This document shows, piece after piece, positions 9,148-21,307 of a stretch of 22,801 nt of DNA. A model generated the notes under the pieces. That model saw only the letters and a list, made by a program, of their open reading frames with translations. It was not told the origin of the DNA and did not search any database. The translations under genes and the position numbers were made by a program. Origin of the DNA: Smittium mucronatum (lineage: Eukaryota > Kickxellomycota > Harpellomycetes > Harpellales > Legeriomycetaceae); the NCBI GenBank assembly GCA_001953115.1, contig LSSL01003973.1, forward strand, positions 1-22,801. Direction: 5' to 3'. How positions within the stretch are numbered: position 1 is the first letter of the stretch; each line of letters opens with the position of its first letter.

Positions 9148-9332
9148 GTAAGATAATGTTATTAAAAACTATACTAAAAAAATATGAAAAAAAGAAAAAG
9201 ACATAGGAAAGAATATTATCCTAAATATAATAAGCCCCTCTATCGGACTACCGGCAACGTACCTACAGGAAAGGGGTTCAATCTACCAACCGAAATATCC
9301 CCCCCTCCTGACATTGCTTCAAGTAGGCTGGA

Positions 9333-9354
9333 TGACTGAGGTTACCTGCAGTCA
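9333..9354. repeat. Imperfect hairpin inside F3
   Basis: TGACTGAGGT and ACCTGCAGTCA pair over 10 bp around a single T, with one bulged G in the right arm. It may be RNA secondary structure in the retroposon 3' region; there is no further evidence. Confidence 0.4.
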
Positions 9355-9482
9355 TGAATTAAACCCTTTTTCAATGAACAACAGTTCAATTGAAGCTACT
9401 GAGCTCCTAGTCAGAGTCTACTTCTAACAGGATTAATAAATTAGGATGGTAATCAAACGCTGTATTGATCGAAATGGCTTTC

Positions 9483-9737
9483 CTACAAATAGCTGTTAGA
9501 CACTGAGATCCGTCTGACTTTCGAACGCTGGACTTTTGCACTAGAATATGTCTCGGCTGTGCTAAACGATCGGTTCCTCCTGTTTCGAGATGGTCCTCCT
9601 CTGGAAACCCTGTCCTCCGAATCGCTGTACGCAGTCTCCTCTACTTCCAACCAAGAACAGTACAACGTTGTGTGAAATTTTAGTACAGAGCACTTCGAAA
9701 AGTACGCTATTAAGCCCCTAAACCATGGCAAGTCATT
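9483..9737 (-). pseudogene. Open frame in F3 body, no ATG, unrecognised
   Basis: About 84 sense codons lie between TGA (minus strand, 9740-9738) and TAG (9485-9483). The frame contains no ATG, so as a eukaryotic gene it could only be an exon or a 5'-truncated coding fragment. Its predicted peptide has an acidic stretch (LEVEETAYSDSED) followed by an arginine and glycine-rich stretch (RVSRGGPSRNRRNRS) and a basic, serine-rich end. Such a basic C-terminus occurs in nucleic-acid-binding proteins, but no family is recognised. It is on the sense strand of the poly(A) tail, with some 340 bp of possible 3' UTR after the stop. Confidence 0.25.
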
Positions 9738-9750
9738 TCACTTTTAGGGG
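9715..9750. repeat. CCCCTAAA/TTTAGGGG hairpin at the outer edge of F3
   Basis: Perfect 8-bp arms at 9715-9722 and 9743-9750 enclose 20 bases. It marks the edge where G+C falls from the retroposon body to the very AT-rich right part, so it may be a terminal structure of the inserted element. Confidence 0.45.
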
Positions 9751-10788
9751 TCGTTTTTGAATATTTTTTTATAAATTTTTTTTGCAATTTTAGATCATTT
9801 TTAATAAAAAAAATCAAATGCGAATAATATTAGTTTTTGTCTGTATTACTTTTATTAAATAGCAAAAACATAAATTTGTCTTATTATTATCTATAATTTT
9901 TTCCTCAAATTTACCGTTTATTAAATAATACTGATTATAATTATTATATTTCAAAAGTATTCTTATACATATTATTTCACTTTTAAAATATCATCATACC
10001 TTTTAAACGGTTTATCATCGATTTCGAAGTGTTGCTATATAAAAAAGGACCTGATTATGCGATGAAAAAAAAATAATTATAATCAATCTTTATCTTTTGG
10101 AAATATTTTTAACTTGGAAAATCTTTCAAATAAAATTTTAATTTAAACGAATTTTTTTAAATTTATTTTTATATTTTAATAACAAAAATATTATTTATAG
10201 AATTACACTTTTTATTCTATCAACAAATCGAAAAAAGATGAACTAAGAATATTTAAAGAACTAATTAATATTGCTGATTTTTTCATATTTAATAATAAAA
10301 TTTAAATTATAAGTTTAATTATCTCTTTTTCTCACTATTTTAATAGCTTAGCATTAAAATTTATAGGTATTAAAAGCTAATAAAACGAATCTTTTAAAAT
10401 ATAAAAACATAAAAAATATATAATTGAATGTTTTTATTAAAGCTGTTTTCCTTAATTTCAAAAAAATATGAAAACTAGATTTTTAAATTAATAATTTTGG
10501 GTTTTAAAATTAAATACTGATGTTATAAAAGTGGTTGTGAAAATGGTAGTTAAACTTATTGCTTTTGCTTTGTAGAAATACAAAATACAATAATTTTTGG
10601 GCGATTATTTAGTAATCTAGATTTTTCTAGATATTAAAGTAGAATAATATATGTTATATCAGTTTTTTTTTTCTTTTTTAATTATTTATACATTGCGGTT
10701 CTTTATCAAAATTTATATTCAGACCTATTCAAAATTTTCAAAAGAAGAAATGAATAAATAAAAATAAGTTTTTAAATTCTTTATCGGA

Positions 10789-10813
10789 TAATATATATAT
10801 ATATATATATATA
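10789..10813. repeat. (AT)n microsatellite
   Basis: About twelve AT units, the longest dinucleotide run in the window. Confidence 0.9.
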
Positions 10814-11260
10814 AATTTTGGTGTTAATGTGTATGAAAAATCATGATAAAATAACAAAACACGGAAAATTCCACAAATTCCGGGAAATATTTTATATTCT
10901 ATTCTTGTAAATTCATTTTTGTTCGCGAATTTTGGGAAAAATCAGTAAAAAATTTTCAATTAAAAAAATATGCTCTTTTTTTATTTTGGCTAAAACCTGA
11001 CTTAAACCATTATCAATTTCCAATGATGTTTTATTAAAAATTTTCTTTCATTGTTTCACGAATATTTTGTTTAATATACATCTCTCATTTTTGCTTTTTC
11101 AGGAAAATTATTTAAAAATTATTTATCTTTAAATCAGATATAAATCGATCTAATTAAAAAAATATCGATAAAAATATCAAAGTCCGCCATTTTTTACATT
11201 CTTCTGATAAATTAGCCAAAATCTAGCATGATTGGTTTAAAAAATTTTATGGGGTATAAT

Positions 11261-11281
11261 TAAATTTAATTTAATTTAATT
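11261..11281. repeat. (TTTAA)n short tandem repeat
   Basis: About four units of TTTAA. Confidence 0.8.
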
Positions 11282-13583
11282 ATAACAAACAGCGTCATTT
11301 TTTACGAAAATATTAGATATTTATCAACTATAATGGATGTAAAATTTATTTTCTATATTTTTTTTCATCCCATTTAGCATAATTACCTAAAAGCTCCAAG
11401 TTTTTTTAAACTCTATACTCATCGCGTTTATAATTTAAACCAATTAACTTCCATCGCACATCCCTTTTTTGATTAGAAATTATATTTTATCGCGTTATTT
11501 ATATTCTTTTAAAGGTTATAATCTATTTTAGCTGGTTTTTAATATCTCCTCATGTAGTGAGACCAAAAAAATAGTCTTGGAACGATCAAAATTTATAATT
11601 TTTTGTTTTTTTCTTTGTAAGTTAAAAGTAAAATCTCAGTAAAAATATTATTTCTTTTTTTATGTTGGAATTTGTTGATTTTAAATTTCTAGATTGTAAA
11701 ATTATTTTAAACTTTTTATAAACACATGGTTTCAAAAAATTTAAAGTTTGGTTTTTGAATTCTCAATAGAAAAATATTCAGAAATGTGTAACGATTTTAT
11801 ATTCCTTATAATTAGTTCTTTAATTATTATTCGTTTTTCAATTCACTTATTTTTTGTGTTTTATTTAAAGTAATATAACTGGATATAAAAAATTTGGAGA
11901 TTTTTTTCTAATTTTTGCGATATTTATTTATTTTCATAATATTTTTTATTTTATTGGATTTTTATTTCCTTTTACCGTTAAATTTTAATTATAGCTATCC
12001 TCTTTTAAAATATGAAAATTACTTTAATTCCTAATAGTTGAATAGGCCTAGTTAACTATCAATTATAAAATGATAAATAGCAAAAAAAAATTCTTTAGAA
12101 TAATTATGGGTACCATAATAGAATAAAAAAATATGAGTATGTTTTTTGGAGTAGCGAATGAATGAAAGAAATATAAAAAAAAATCAATAAATCCTATAAA
12201 TAAAATTTTGCGTAATTCTCATGAAATTCGCGGACAGAAATAACAAGTAAAAAACAATTTCTGTGCATATTTTACATAATTTGCGGAATTTTTCTGGATT
12301 CATATATTTTTATCAACTTTTTGGAGAAACCACTATTTAACATATCTGAAAAAATTTAATTGAAATCTTTATATGTCGAAAAAAGATTAATCTCGAAAAA
12401 AAAAATTATTCTTGGAATTTTTTGTCAATAAAAATATTATAAGTGCTGATTGTGATATTTGTTCAAATTCAACAGTAGAAGATATTTTTCAAATGCTTTT
12501 TGTATGATGATTAATGAAAACTACATTTTTTTTATATCGTGGATAAAAAAAATTTCAATCTAAAATTTTCTTTAAAAATTAATAGATCCTATCAGTGAAG
12601 TTATTAAAAACAGGCCTATTGCTAATTATAATTTGACTCAAGCTTTTAATATTTGATATTTTTTGGTGAAAAAAACATTTGAATATTTCTATAAGTTTAT
12701 GAATTTTTTTATAAATTATTTAAATTTGGTGAACTGACACATTTCAAAGCAATTAGATTTCCAGAATTTTAAATCGATCCCTATTTAAATTGTTTAAATT
12801 CATCAAAAGTTATTTTTAATAACATAAAAATGTGCGTTTGTTTTTGATTTAAATAAAACAGATTCTTTTTGAAATATGATACAGAGACTTTCTGCTACCC
12901 AGTTTTTTTCAGGATTTTTTCATAACACTTCCAATAATAATATTAATAGATTATATTCTCAAAATTATAAATAATAATTTTAGATTTATTATTTTGAAAA
13001 ATAGTTACTATATTTTTGATTTTTCAAGTATATTAGTGAAAATAAAAACAGATTTTGACCATTACCCTCATACAATCATTAAATTAAAGTTTAATCAAAT
13101 AGATTATTAATTAAAAAAACACTGTTATTTTTTATGAATTCATAATACTTCTTAAAGAATTGGAATATATAGACAATAAAATAATGGAAGCTATAATTAT
13201 AAAAAATATTTTTTTGATTATCCACATATTTTTTTGATTACTTTACATAGATGCATAATTCCCATTCTAATTTTATTATTTAATTTATTTCAATTTTCAT
13301 TAACAATAAAACAATTAAATCATATTATAAATGGCACTTTATTCAAGTTATATATATATATGAAAATAATTTTCAATATTTTATAATATGAATAAATTAA
13401 ACCCCGTGGAAAAATTCCCAGAAGATTTTATCATAGAGAACTTTTGAATAGCAAAATTTTCGTAAGTTCCATCAGATTTTCTTCGCGCAATATATATTTT
13501 TAGGTTTTCGCGGTTAAATTTAGTTTAATTATTATTATCCCATCTCATGATATGTTAAAGTAACCGTTTTTTTAAAGTTTATT

Positions 13584-13610
13584 ATATTAATACATATTAA
13601 TACATATTAA
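13584..13610. repeat. 10-bp tandem repeat (TACATATTAA)n
   Basis: Two exact units (13591-13600 and 13601-13610) preceded by a partial unit ATATTAA. Confidence 0.85.
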
Positions 13611-14482
13611 AAAGGCGAAAAATTTTAAGCTTCATATTATTTTTTAAAAAAAATTGCAAAAAAAAATCACCGTCTTTTTACAAAGTAGTTTTTAAATTTA
13701 GAAAAAAGTATTATTTAAAAAAAAATAGCTTTTTATGAAAATTAATCAATTTTTAAACAACATTTTTGAGAAAAGTATAAAATTTAATGACACTCACCTT
13801 TATACTCATAATTGAAACATTGAAAGCCATTTTTTATCATTTATTAAAAAAATATAATAAGTCTAATTGCATTTTCGTCCGTTTTCGTCACTGGAAAAGT
13901 TTGTGTTTTTCTCAAAAAAAACAGTTTAAACTGGATTCAAAAAAATATTTATAATATAAGTACCCACTAAGATTTTTAGCGTGAATAAAATGGAAAGTGT
14001 TTTGCATTTAATGTGAAAATTTTCTGAAATTTTATGTTAATATGATTAAACTTGATTGTAATAAGATTAATTAAATATTTTTTTGAAATGATTAAATTGG
14101 ATTTTGAATTAATATATCAGATTTTTAAATAAAAGTATACAAGCGTTTTCATAGCTCTATTGGTTAATTTTATATCAAAAAAAATGCAATATTATTGATG
14201 GTTTCAAAAAGGGAGTTTTTTTTTTAAAAAAATACTTATAAACTGTTCAATCATAATTTAATTTATTACTTTCATTTTTTAATTATTATAGTTTATAAAT
14301 ACAATTTATTTGGTATAATTTGGAATATATATATTTTTTTAAATAAAAAAGTTCTTGTTTTTAGGAATAAGATGGGCTCTAAGATTATAGAAATTATCTA
14401 ATATGTGTATTGAAAAATAAAAACCCATCAAAAAAAGTAAAATCAATCTTATTTACTTGAAAATCTTATTTTCTGAAGGGTG

Positions 14483-14498
14483 TTAGTTAATTAACTAA
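14483..14498. repeat. Perfect 16-bp palindrome
   Basis: TTAGTTAATTAACTAA is identical on both strands. It could be a binding site for a homeodomain-type dimer, but in sequence this AT-rich a chance origin is likely. Confidence 0.5.
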
Positions 14499-15408
14499 AA
14501 ATTTTACCAAATTTAATAAAATTTAGGACCATATTTTTTTATTTGTGTATAGTTTTTTTGGTTGAATTAATCTTTATTTATTTTTTATATTAGAGTTTCA
14601 TAAACGTTTAAATTTTATTTTTAAAGCCTAAATAGTTTAATGAAACATAATTTTTTATACATTACTAGATTATTTGGTTCATTAATCGAATATAGAGTTA
14701 TTAATAATATATATATTACCATTTCACGTTCTATCTTTGAAATAAAATATAAACTTATTTGTAAAAAAAAGAAAAATATAGAACATTAAGATTATTTAAA
14801 ATACAATGTAATAAATATGAATAGTATTATTATATCAGGGTTTGTTTCTTTAGTAAAAATTGTATAAATTTTTTTTAAAAAAAAAGATATGCTTATGCAT
14901 ATGTTATATATTATTTAATTATTTTTTCATTAATAAATAGAAAATTTTAATGATATTATGGATTGGTATTCAAAAAAAAATTATATTAGAACTAAATGGC
15001 TAAATTTAACTTTAACTTAAATTTCGCTAAGCAATATTTTTTTTTTCTCGAATAAAAAAATTCCTTGAAAAAACGTAAATCAATAAATTAGTATATTTAT
15101 AACGAATAGTATTTATTAGAGAATGAAAAAAAATTGAGGTATAACAGGATGTAATTTTTACAGTCGACTATTTGTAATTTTATGAAAACATAGATTAGAT
15201 AATTCCTTTATTTTAATTAAGATTTGAACTTTTAAATTAAATTAAGTTATTTTATTTAAATATAATATTTTTTCATTTTCTAAATTGATATTCCATGAAA
15301 TAAATTTAACGAAAAAATTCGAGTCCAAATATTTATAAATTTTATAATAATTTTTTCAGTAAAAATATCTGAAATAATAATTGCAAAAAAAAAAAAATCT
15401 AACAACTT

Positions 15409-15423
15409 TATATATATATATAT
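15409..15423. repeat. (TA)n microsatellite
   Basis: About seven TA units, following a 13-A run at 15385-15397. Confidence 0.85.
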
Positions 15424-16651
15424 TTTATTTATGTATGAGAGAGATATAATAAAAAAAATTAAGCTAAAAATCTTGTGATAAAAATCCCATCCCCATATTT
15501 ATTAACAGTGTATTTTAATTTCGAAAAAAATTACTTAACTGAAAATTTAAAATAATCATCATCAATTCATGCATGTTTTTTAAATTTAAATTTATTCAAA
15601 ATTTTGATTATTACTGAATATCAAAAAATTGGTGTTAAAATTAAGTCGATAAAAATCCTTTTTCACATAAATGTATGCATATTAATCCCTTGAGATATAA
15701 ATATTTAGCGTATTTTTAAAAAAATTAGAACTCAGAAATAATAATGTTTTTTTTCTAAGAGCCGAGAATATCTAATAATTATTTTTCATCCTTTTTGATG
15801 AAATATTTCTGAAATAAGATACGGGAAATATTCGAGTTAAACATAATATAAATATCACAAAGTCTTTTCATTTAAAAAATTTGTAGAAATAATATAAAAA
15901 AAATTTCAATTTCAGAGAAAAATTATTTTTATACTGTAGAAAACTGGAAAAGTAAGCTTTTTTTTTTCCTTTTTTGTAAATGAATAGAGCGATTTTTTTT
16001 TTCAAGTTTACTGCAATTTTTTAAAAAAAATTCTTTTTACGTCTGCAGAATAATATTTACCACAATTTAAAGACATATTTTATGGTAAAATTTATTCATA
16101 AATATATATTTTTTGTAAAAAAATGACTTCGTTTTAATAAATTTTAAAAATAATCATTCAAATATGAAAAATTAATTTCTTAGAGAATTACGATTAAAAA
16201 AATGGTCATCAAATCACAATATTATTTTTGGATAGACTTCTTAAATAAATTAATTTATCTAAATTAAAAATTTAAAAATCTTATATTCATTTTTTTGCTC
16301 ATAATCCTACAAAAATCTAGTAATAAAAAATACTGCAATAGAATTATTAACGTTTACTTAACATATGTCATCAATCCCTTGTTTCCATAAATTTAAATCA
16401 TTGAAAAAACGAAGCCTATTTAATTTTTCAACAGTTAAATTATCTTAATTAGGTACATTAAATAATTAAATGTTCGACTGTGGAATTATTATTTTTATTA
16501 TTCACGAAAAATAAAAATAAAGGGTTTAAATTAGTTAACTATTGAATAAAGAACCAATAATTATTAAATACATAAAAAATAGGTATTAAAGCTATATAAA
16601 TTTCCAACAAACATTAGAAATAATTTAAATTTAGATGAAATTTTTATAATA

Positions 16652-16700
16652 AAGTTACTTGTTATATAATCAAATTTTTTATAATTATAACAAGTCACTT
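16652..16700. repeat. 15-bp inverted repeat with 19-base loop
   Basis: AAGTTACTTGTTATA (16652-16666) and TATAACAAGTCACTT (16686-16700) pair at 14 of 15 positions. The arms hold three or four G/C bases each, so this is less easily explained by AT composition than most hairpins here. It may be a remnant foldback element. Confidence 0.6.
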
Positions 16701-17095
16701 ATAGGCTAACTTAATTTAAATTATAAAAAAATAATCATGTCATCGTTGGGCTAGTACTTCGCATAAGCTAGGATAATAATACACTTTTTATCTATAGATA
16801 ATGATGAATTCGAAAATTTTGTACCATTTTTTGCAAATATTATATATTAAATGAAATATTAAGAAAATAAACCCTGGAATTATTGAATTAAATATTTTTG
16901 TATTTTAGTTACACGAGAGATTCTCTTTGAGATTTTACGCTTCTTTATTTGATTTTTCACATTATTCCTAGTTTTTAATTATATATAAAGAAAATATTTC
17001 AGATTATTTGTTAGTCAGAGATTGGAATTTAAAATCGAAATTTTTTATTTAAAAATTTATACATATCAATCATTTAGTAAAATTCTCTTATCTTA

Positions 17096-17113
17096 ATTAT
17101 TATTATTATTATA
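17096..17113. repeat. (ATT)n short tandem repeat
   Basis: About six ATT units. Confidence 0.85.
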
Positions 17114-18062
17114 TTTAAGTTATACCTGTCAGTATTTTTTTTAAATATATTTTATTTAAATTTAATTTAAATTATTCCAGTTAAACCCTGGAATTTTTTT
17201 AATTATAAAAATTGTGATACTATAAAAAATATGGGCTTTTAATTTATATAATTTATATACTTTCCAATTAGGTTTTCCATGTTTTTTTCAATTTACTAAA
17301 AATAATTTTTTTTCGATAATTATCCTTAAATATCAAGTTAAGTTGAAATTTTTTTTTTAGTCCGATAAATTCAAAAAAGTTCAAAATTAAGTTTTTTTTC
17401 TAGAAATTAGTTATTAAATATACTGCAATACGATAATTTCATTAAAAAAATATCATTGAAATGCCTGAATTTGATCCGAAAAATAATCATTTTAATAAAT
17501 GAATCAAAAAATATATAAATGAAGTATTAATAATCATTGGGCAAACAATAATATATACAGGTATTGGTCTGAGAAACTTTTATTTCGAGAAGCTCGATAT
17601 ATTGAAATATTAGATTTTTTTCTCAAAATTATGACTAAAATTGAAAAAAAAAAAGTTGTTTGTAATATTCCTCTTTTAAAATAAAATAATTTTTTATGTT
17701 TATGAACTATTTTTTTTTAGCCCATATCTTATTTATTTATCTAATTGATGGCTTAAATAAAGTTTTATTTTAAAAAGTATGATATCACTACACCCCATCC
17801 TCCAAAATATTTTTTTCGTTCCTTGACTTGCCCCTTTTTTTAATTTTTATAACTCAAGCCTATAAAACCCATGTCTAATCATTTTTAGTCATAATTTATG
17901 TTCTGAGAATGTAAATATGTCTATTAATATACGCCATCAAGACTCCGGAGGTAGGAATTAATCTTAATTTTATAATAAATTTCAAGATAAATTGTTTTTC
18001 AGCAATTTTACACTTCAGAAAAAATTACTGAAGCTTTTTATGGTTTATTAAATAATTATATA

Positions 18063-18085
18063 TCAATATTTTGTAAAAATATTGA
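18063..18085. repeat. Perfect 10-bp hairpin
   Basis: TCAATATTTT and AAAATATTGA surround the loop GTA. A 6-bp CTTCAG/CTGAAG stem lies about 45 bp upstream. The loop is short enough to fold in single strands; no function can be assigned. Confidence 0.55.
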
Positions 18086-21061
18086 CTCTTCGCTTAAAAT
18101 GTAAATAAATATATATCTAAAGGGTTATATTAGATTCAAAAGATAGAATTTATAAAAATTAATCAGCTACGTAGAAATATTTTTTAGGAAAAGTTTATAT
18201 CGATACTTCAAAATCAACAATTTAAGAAGATAAAGGTAAAAATATGAAAATATGAAGATTAATAAATTTTTTATCAAGCTCAGTCTTACCGAGTTTTGTA
18301 TCTTCATGTTTCAAATGATATTAAAAAAATTTCCGGTAAATATTCAACTTACATTTTTTTATTTTATTAAATATTTAAAAATATATTTAAGTTTAAAATA
18401 TTTATTAGCTATTTTCCCCTGTTTTTTCTTCACAAATGACGCAATTGGATATTTTGGCTAGTTAAACGGATGAAAGTTTCATTACATTCTTCACTTGTTT
18501 CTAAATTGGGACTTATTTTTAATTTTGAAACACATAATATCAATTTTAGTCAATCGTATTAGTATTATTATTATTTCTTATATATTAAAGTATTTTTTTT
18601 ATTATTAAGTTTATTTGATCCAAATTTTTTCCCAACATAAACAAAATTTCCGTTAAATATATTTATTACAATTTGTGAAAAATTTAAAGGTATTGAAAAT
18701 TATTTTGAATTTTCTGTTCTAACCTCTTCTGGGGTTTCCAAAATATATATTATTATCGATATAATAAACTAAAAAAAATTTCAAAGTCATGAATTGAGCT
18801 ATATCTACGAATAAATATAAAGTTCATTTAAATTGAGAAAAAATAGGTTATTATAAATGGTTTTACTACTATTTTAAGTAGATTTTAGACTAATTTACGT
18901 GAAAAATGCCGTTTTTTTAAGTTCAATAATACCACGATTAAACCTTTCATTGACACTCATTAAAGTCTGAACATTACTTTCTGGATAATATAATCACAAA
19001 TTTTAAAATTAAATGTTATAATTGGACCACTTTTTATTTATAGTGAATGTTATTATTTAAATTGCACATCGGGAAAAAACGATTTTTTGGGCACAGAAAT
19101 ATTTAACAAATTTATTCTTAGTAATATAAATATTTGCCTTAAAAACAATACTATAACCGTTTATTTTTTTATAAGCCTTTTATTAGACATTTTATTATTT
19201 TTATGGTACATAAAAAGTAGCATCATCAATCAGGAGGGGTGTTTAGCTATATTCTAAAGATTCGATATTAGTCAAAATTATACCTAAAAACATTTACACT
19301 TTGATATGAAAAATTTTCAAAATTAGATGAAAGCTACTTAAAAAAAATGGAAATCTGCATAAAGCATTCAAAAACTGCTTTAAATAGTAAAAGTTTGATA
19401 AAAATAGTCGAAATAGGCTCAAATTAGTCAAATAAATTTAACATTCCAATATTTAATTTGGCTTAACATGGCCATTCTTCCACCTGGTAGGATTTCAAAT
19501 ACCATTTTAATAAAATATTTCATATTTTATCCACGTAATATGGCTTTATAATCCCCAAATCAGAATTTTGTTACAATTATTCTTGGATATATGCATATAT
19601 AACTAGAAAATCTTTGTATATTTAGCAAAAAAAAGTCACAAATATCTTTGATATGATTTTTTAGGAAAACTATAAACTAAATTTTTGAAATTTTCCTTGA
19701 TAAAATACTCTATTCTTTTGATAACTCCTTTAGCTTTACATTAATTAATGTTATCACAGAAAACTATAGATTAATTAGTAATATATACATTAAAAAAATT
19801 AAATATATATAAATAAGCAGTCCTCAATGGAAATTTTATATTTTTTTAATTTTGTGTTTGTATTTTGAAAATATCTTGATTTAAAAGCTCAAATAAAACA
19901 CTAAATTCTTTTAAATAAAAATCATTTAAAAATTTCTGTCCTCCATTATTTAATTTTTTAAAAAAATAATCTGGTTTGGATTCATATACTCTGAAGATTA
20001 TTTCAACCCCATTATTTTTCGCACACTTTAATTTGTATCATGAGCTCAAGAAAGAAATCCTCGGAAGACTGAATTAGATATTTGTATGATATATATCCAG
20101 TTTTATATTTTAAAAATTTTAATTATAATCTCTTAACGAAATTAAAAAGAGATTATGGAATCAATTTTTTTGAAAGTATGATTATCAAGATTAATTAATT
20201 TCCTTCTTTAGAGAATATAAATGCTTATTTTGAAAAAATACAACAAATTAAAGAATTAAAAAACATGATATATAGAAAAAAAAATGAATAATTCGAGTTA
20301 AATATTATTTATTGAGGTTTATTTCAGTGAAACAAATTTTATAGATAAATCACAACTTTTCAATTTCAATCAAGATTTTGGGAAAAATACGAATATTTCA
20401 ATTTAGAGCGCTTTTCGCGGTAAGAATTTCGAAATTAAATATCGATATATAATATTTTTTTAACCAAAGGTTATTAAACATGTCATTTTAGTTTGTTATA
20501 GATTTCCAGTTTTGGTTATTTTACACTTTTTTTGACAAAATAAGACTTTTATTTATTAAAGTCAGGTGTTGTGCTGACAGTCTAATTATATAAATTGGGA
20601 TTTTGTTTTATTTTTATTAGTTAATTTTCAAAACTTCAATAAGATCCGTGGTATAAAAAAAAGGCAATTTTCAAAAATTATAATATTTTTAAAATTTCAG
20701 AAACATATAATTTAATGGTAAAATAGTCCAAATATCTATTATAAAAGAAAAAAAATACCGTGTTTTCGGGAAAGAAATAATTATATAATCATAAAAATAT
20801 TAGTATAGAGATTAATTCAAAAGTTGTGTTTTGAGTGTGTATTGATTTGAGGGAGGGGGAAAGAATATTATATTTATAAATAAAACGGTTATTTTTATTA
20901 ATTTAATTTAAAAATAATCAATAAAAAAACATCCATTATATCCAGCTATTTTATATGAGTGATAAAATTCACTGAAAGAAAGTTCGAAAAAAATAATTTA
21001 ATATCTAGTTTTTTTTCTAATAGAGGTATGAATTTCAAAGTCGGAAACAAGATTTATTTAA

Positions 21062-21196
21062 AAAAATACAGTATATATCTGCTTAAAATTTTATGATCCA
21101 CCTAAGCGAGAGAAGATGGCTGTAAGAGCTTGTTATTACAGACTGATTATAAATGATAGGGAGAGGCTTTATTTTGATACTTTTATTAAACATTAA
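21062..21196 (+). other. Short open frame, possible exon fragment
   Basis: 44 codons are open between in-frame stops, with an ATG at 21116 giving 26 residues. The peptide (centre DPPKREKMAVRACYYRL, then NDRERLYF) is charged and mixed in composition, unlike the F/I/K-rich chance frames elsewhere, and local G+C is a little higher. No family is recognised, and a frame this short is statistically unremarkable. Confidence 0.12.
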
Positions 21197-21307
21197 TCAA
21201 AGTAAATCTTGCACTTAAATCAAACTACTCAAAATAGAATAAAGCCTATATAGTTTCAATAATACCTTAACAACCACTTTTTAGTTTATGGAAAATTAAG
21301 TATTTTA

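Larger units (their letters stand above)
9119..9750 (-). mobile_element. Retroposon with poly(A) tail, copy F3, G+C-rich body
   Basis: On the minus strand a body of about 600 bp ends in CAATAAAACTCTGTGATAC and 11 A's (plus-strand T's 9119-9129). The AATAAA signal 12 bp before the tail and the tail itself are marks of reverse-transcribed RNA. The tail matches F1 and F2. Positions 9231-9750 have by far the highest G+C in the window, roughly 40-45 percent by eye, with sharp edges. TAAGCCCCT occurs at both 9231-9239 and 9711-9719. No reverse transcriptase motif is visible. It could be the 3' end of a LINE, a long SINE, or a processed copy of a cellular mRNA; the shared tail favours a repeat family. 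The 5' end is uncertain. Confidence 0.6.
9751..13583. other. Very AT-rich gene-free stretch
   Basis: G+C is visibly lower than in 1-9750. No open frame of interest, tRNA or MITE copy was found on either strand. It contains an (AT)n run (10789-10813), a (TTTAA)n run (11261-11281), many A/T runs, and scattered CG-containing words in AT context (GTTCGCGAATTTTGGGAAAA at 10921; GAAATTCGCGGACAG near 12222) that hint at old, unreadable repeats. Confidence 0.6.
13611..16651. other. Very AT-rich gene-free stretch
   Basis: No supported gene or dispersed element. It contains a (TA)n run (15409-15423) just after 13 A's (15385-15397) and a perfect palindrome at 14483-14498. Nothing else stands out. Confidence 0.6.
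16701..21061. other. Very AT-rich gene-free stretch
   Basis: No supported gene. A 69-codon plus-strand frame at 18252-18461 is almost entirely F, I, L and K and reflects composition only. The stretch holds an (ATT)n run (17096-17113), a hairpin (18063-18085) and one copy of the word AGATTTTGGGAAAAATA (20373-20389). AAACCCTGGAATT occurs twice 315 bp apart (about 16870 and 17185) with no longer shared block. Confidence 0.55.

Noticed and set aside
9260..9300. GGTTCAATCTA resembling a tRNA B box on the plus strand
   Set aside because: No A box, no T-stem pairing and no cloverleaf could be drawn around it.
9724..9726. Minus-strand ATG in a good Kozak context (GCCATGG) at the edge of F3
   Set aside because: Its frame is ATG GTT TAG and ends at once. 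The long F3 frame is a different one and contains no ATG.
18252..18461. 69-codon plus-strand frame that looks like a membrane protein
   Set aside because: Hydrophobicity comes from TTT/ATT/TTA codons in AT-rich DNA; no family and no nearby exon or promoter evidence.
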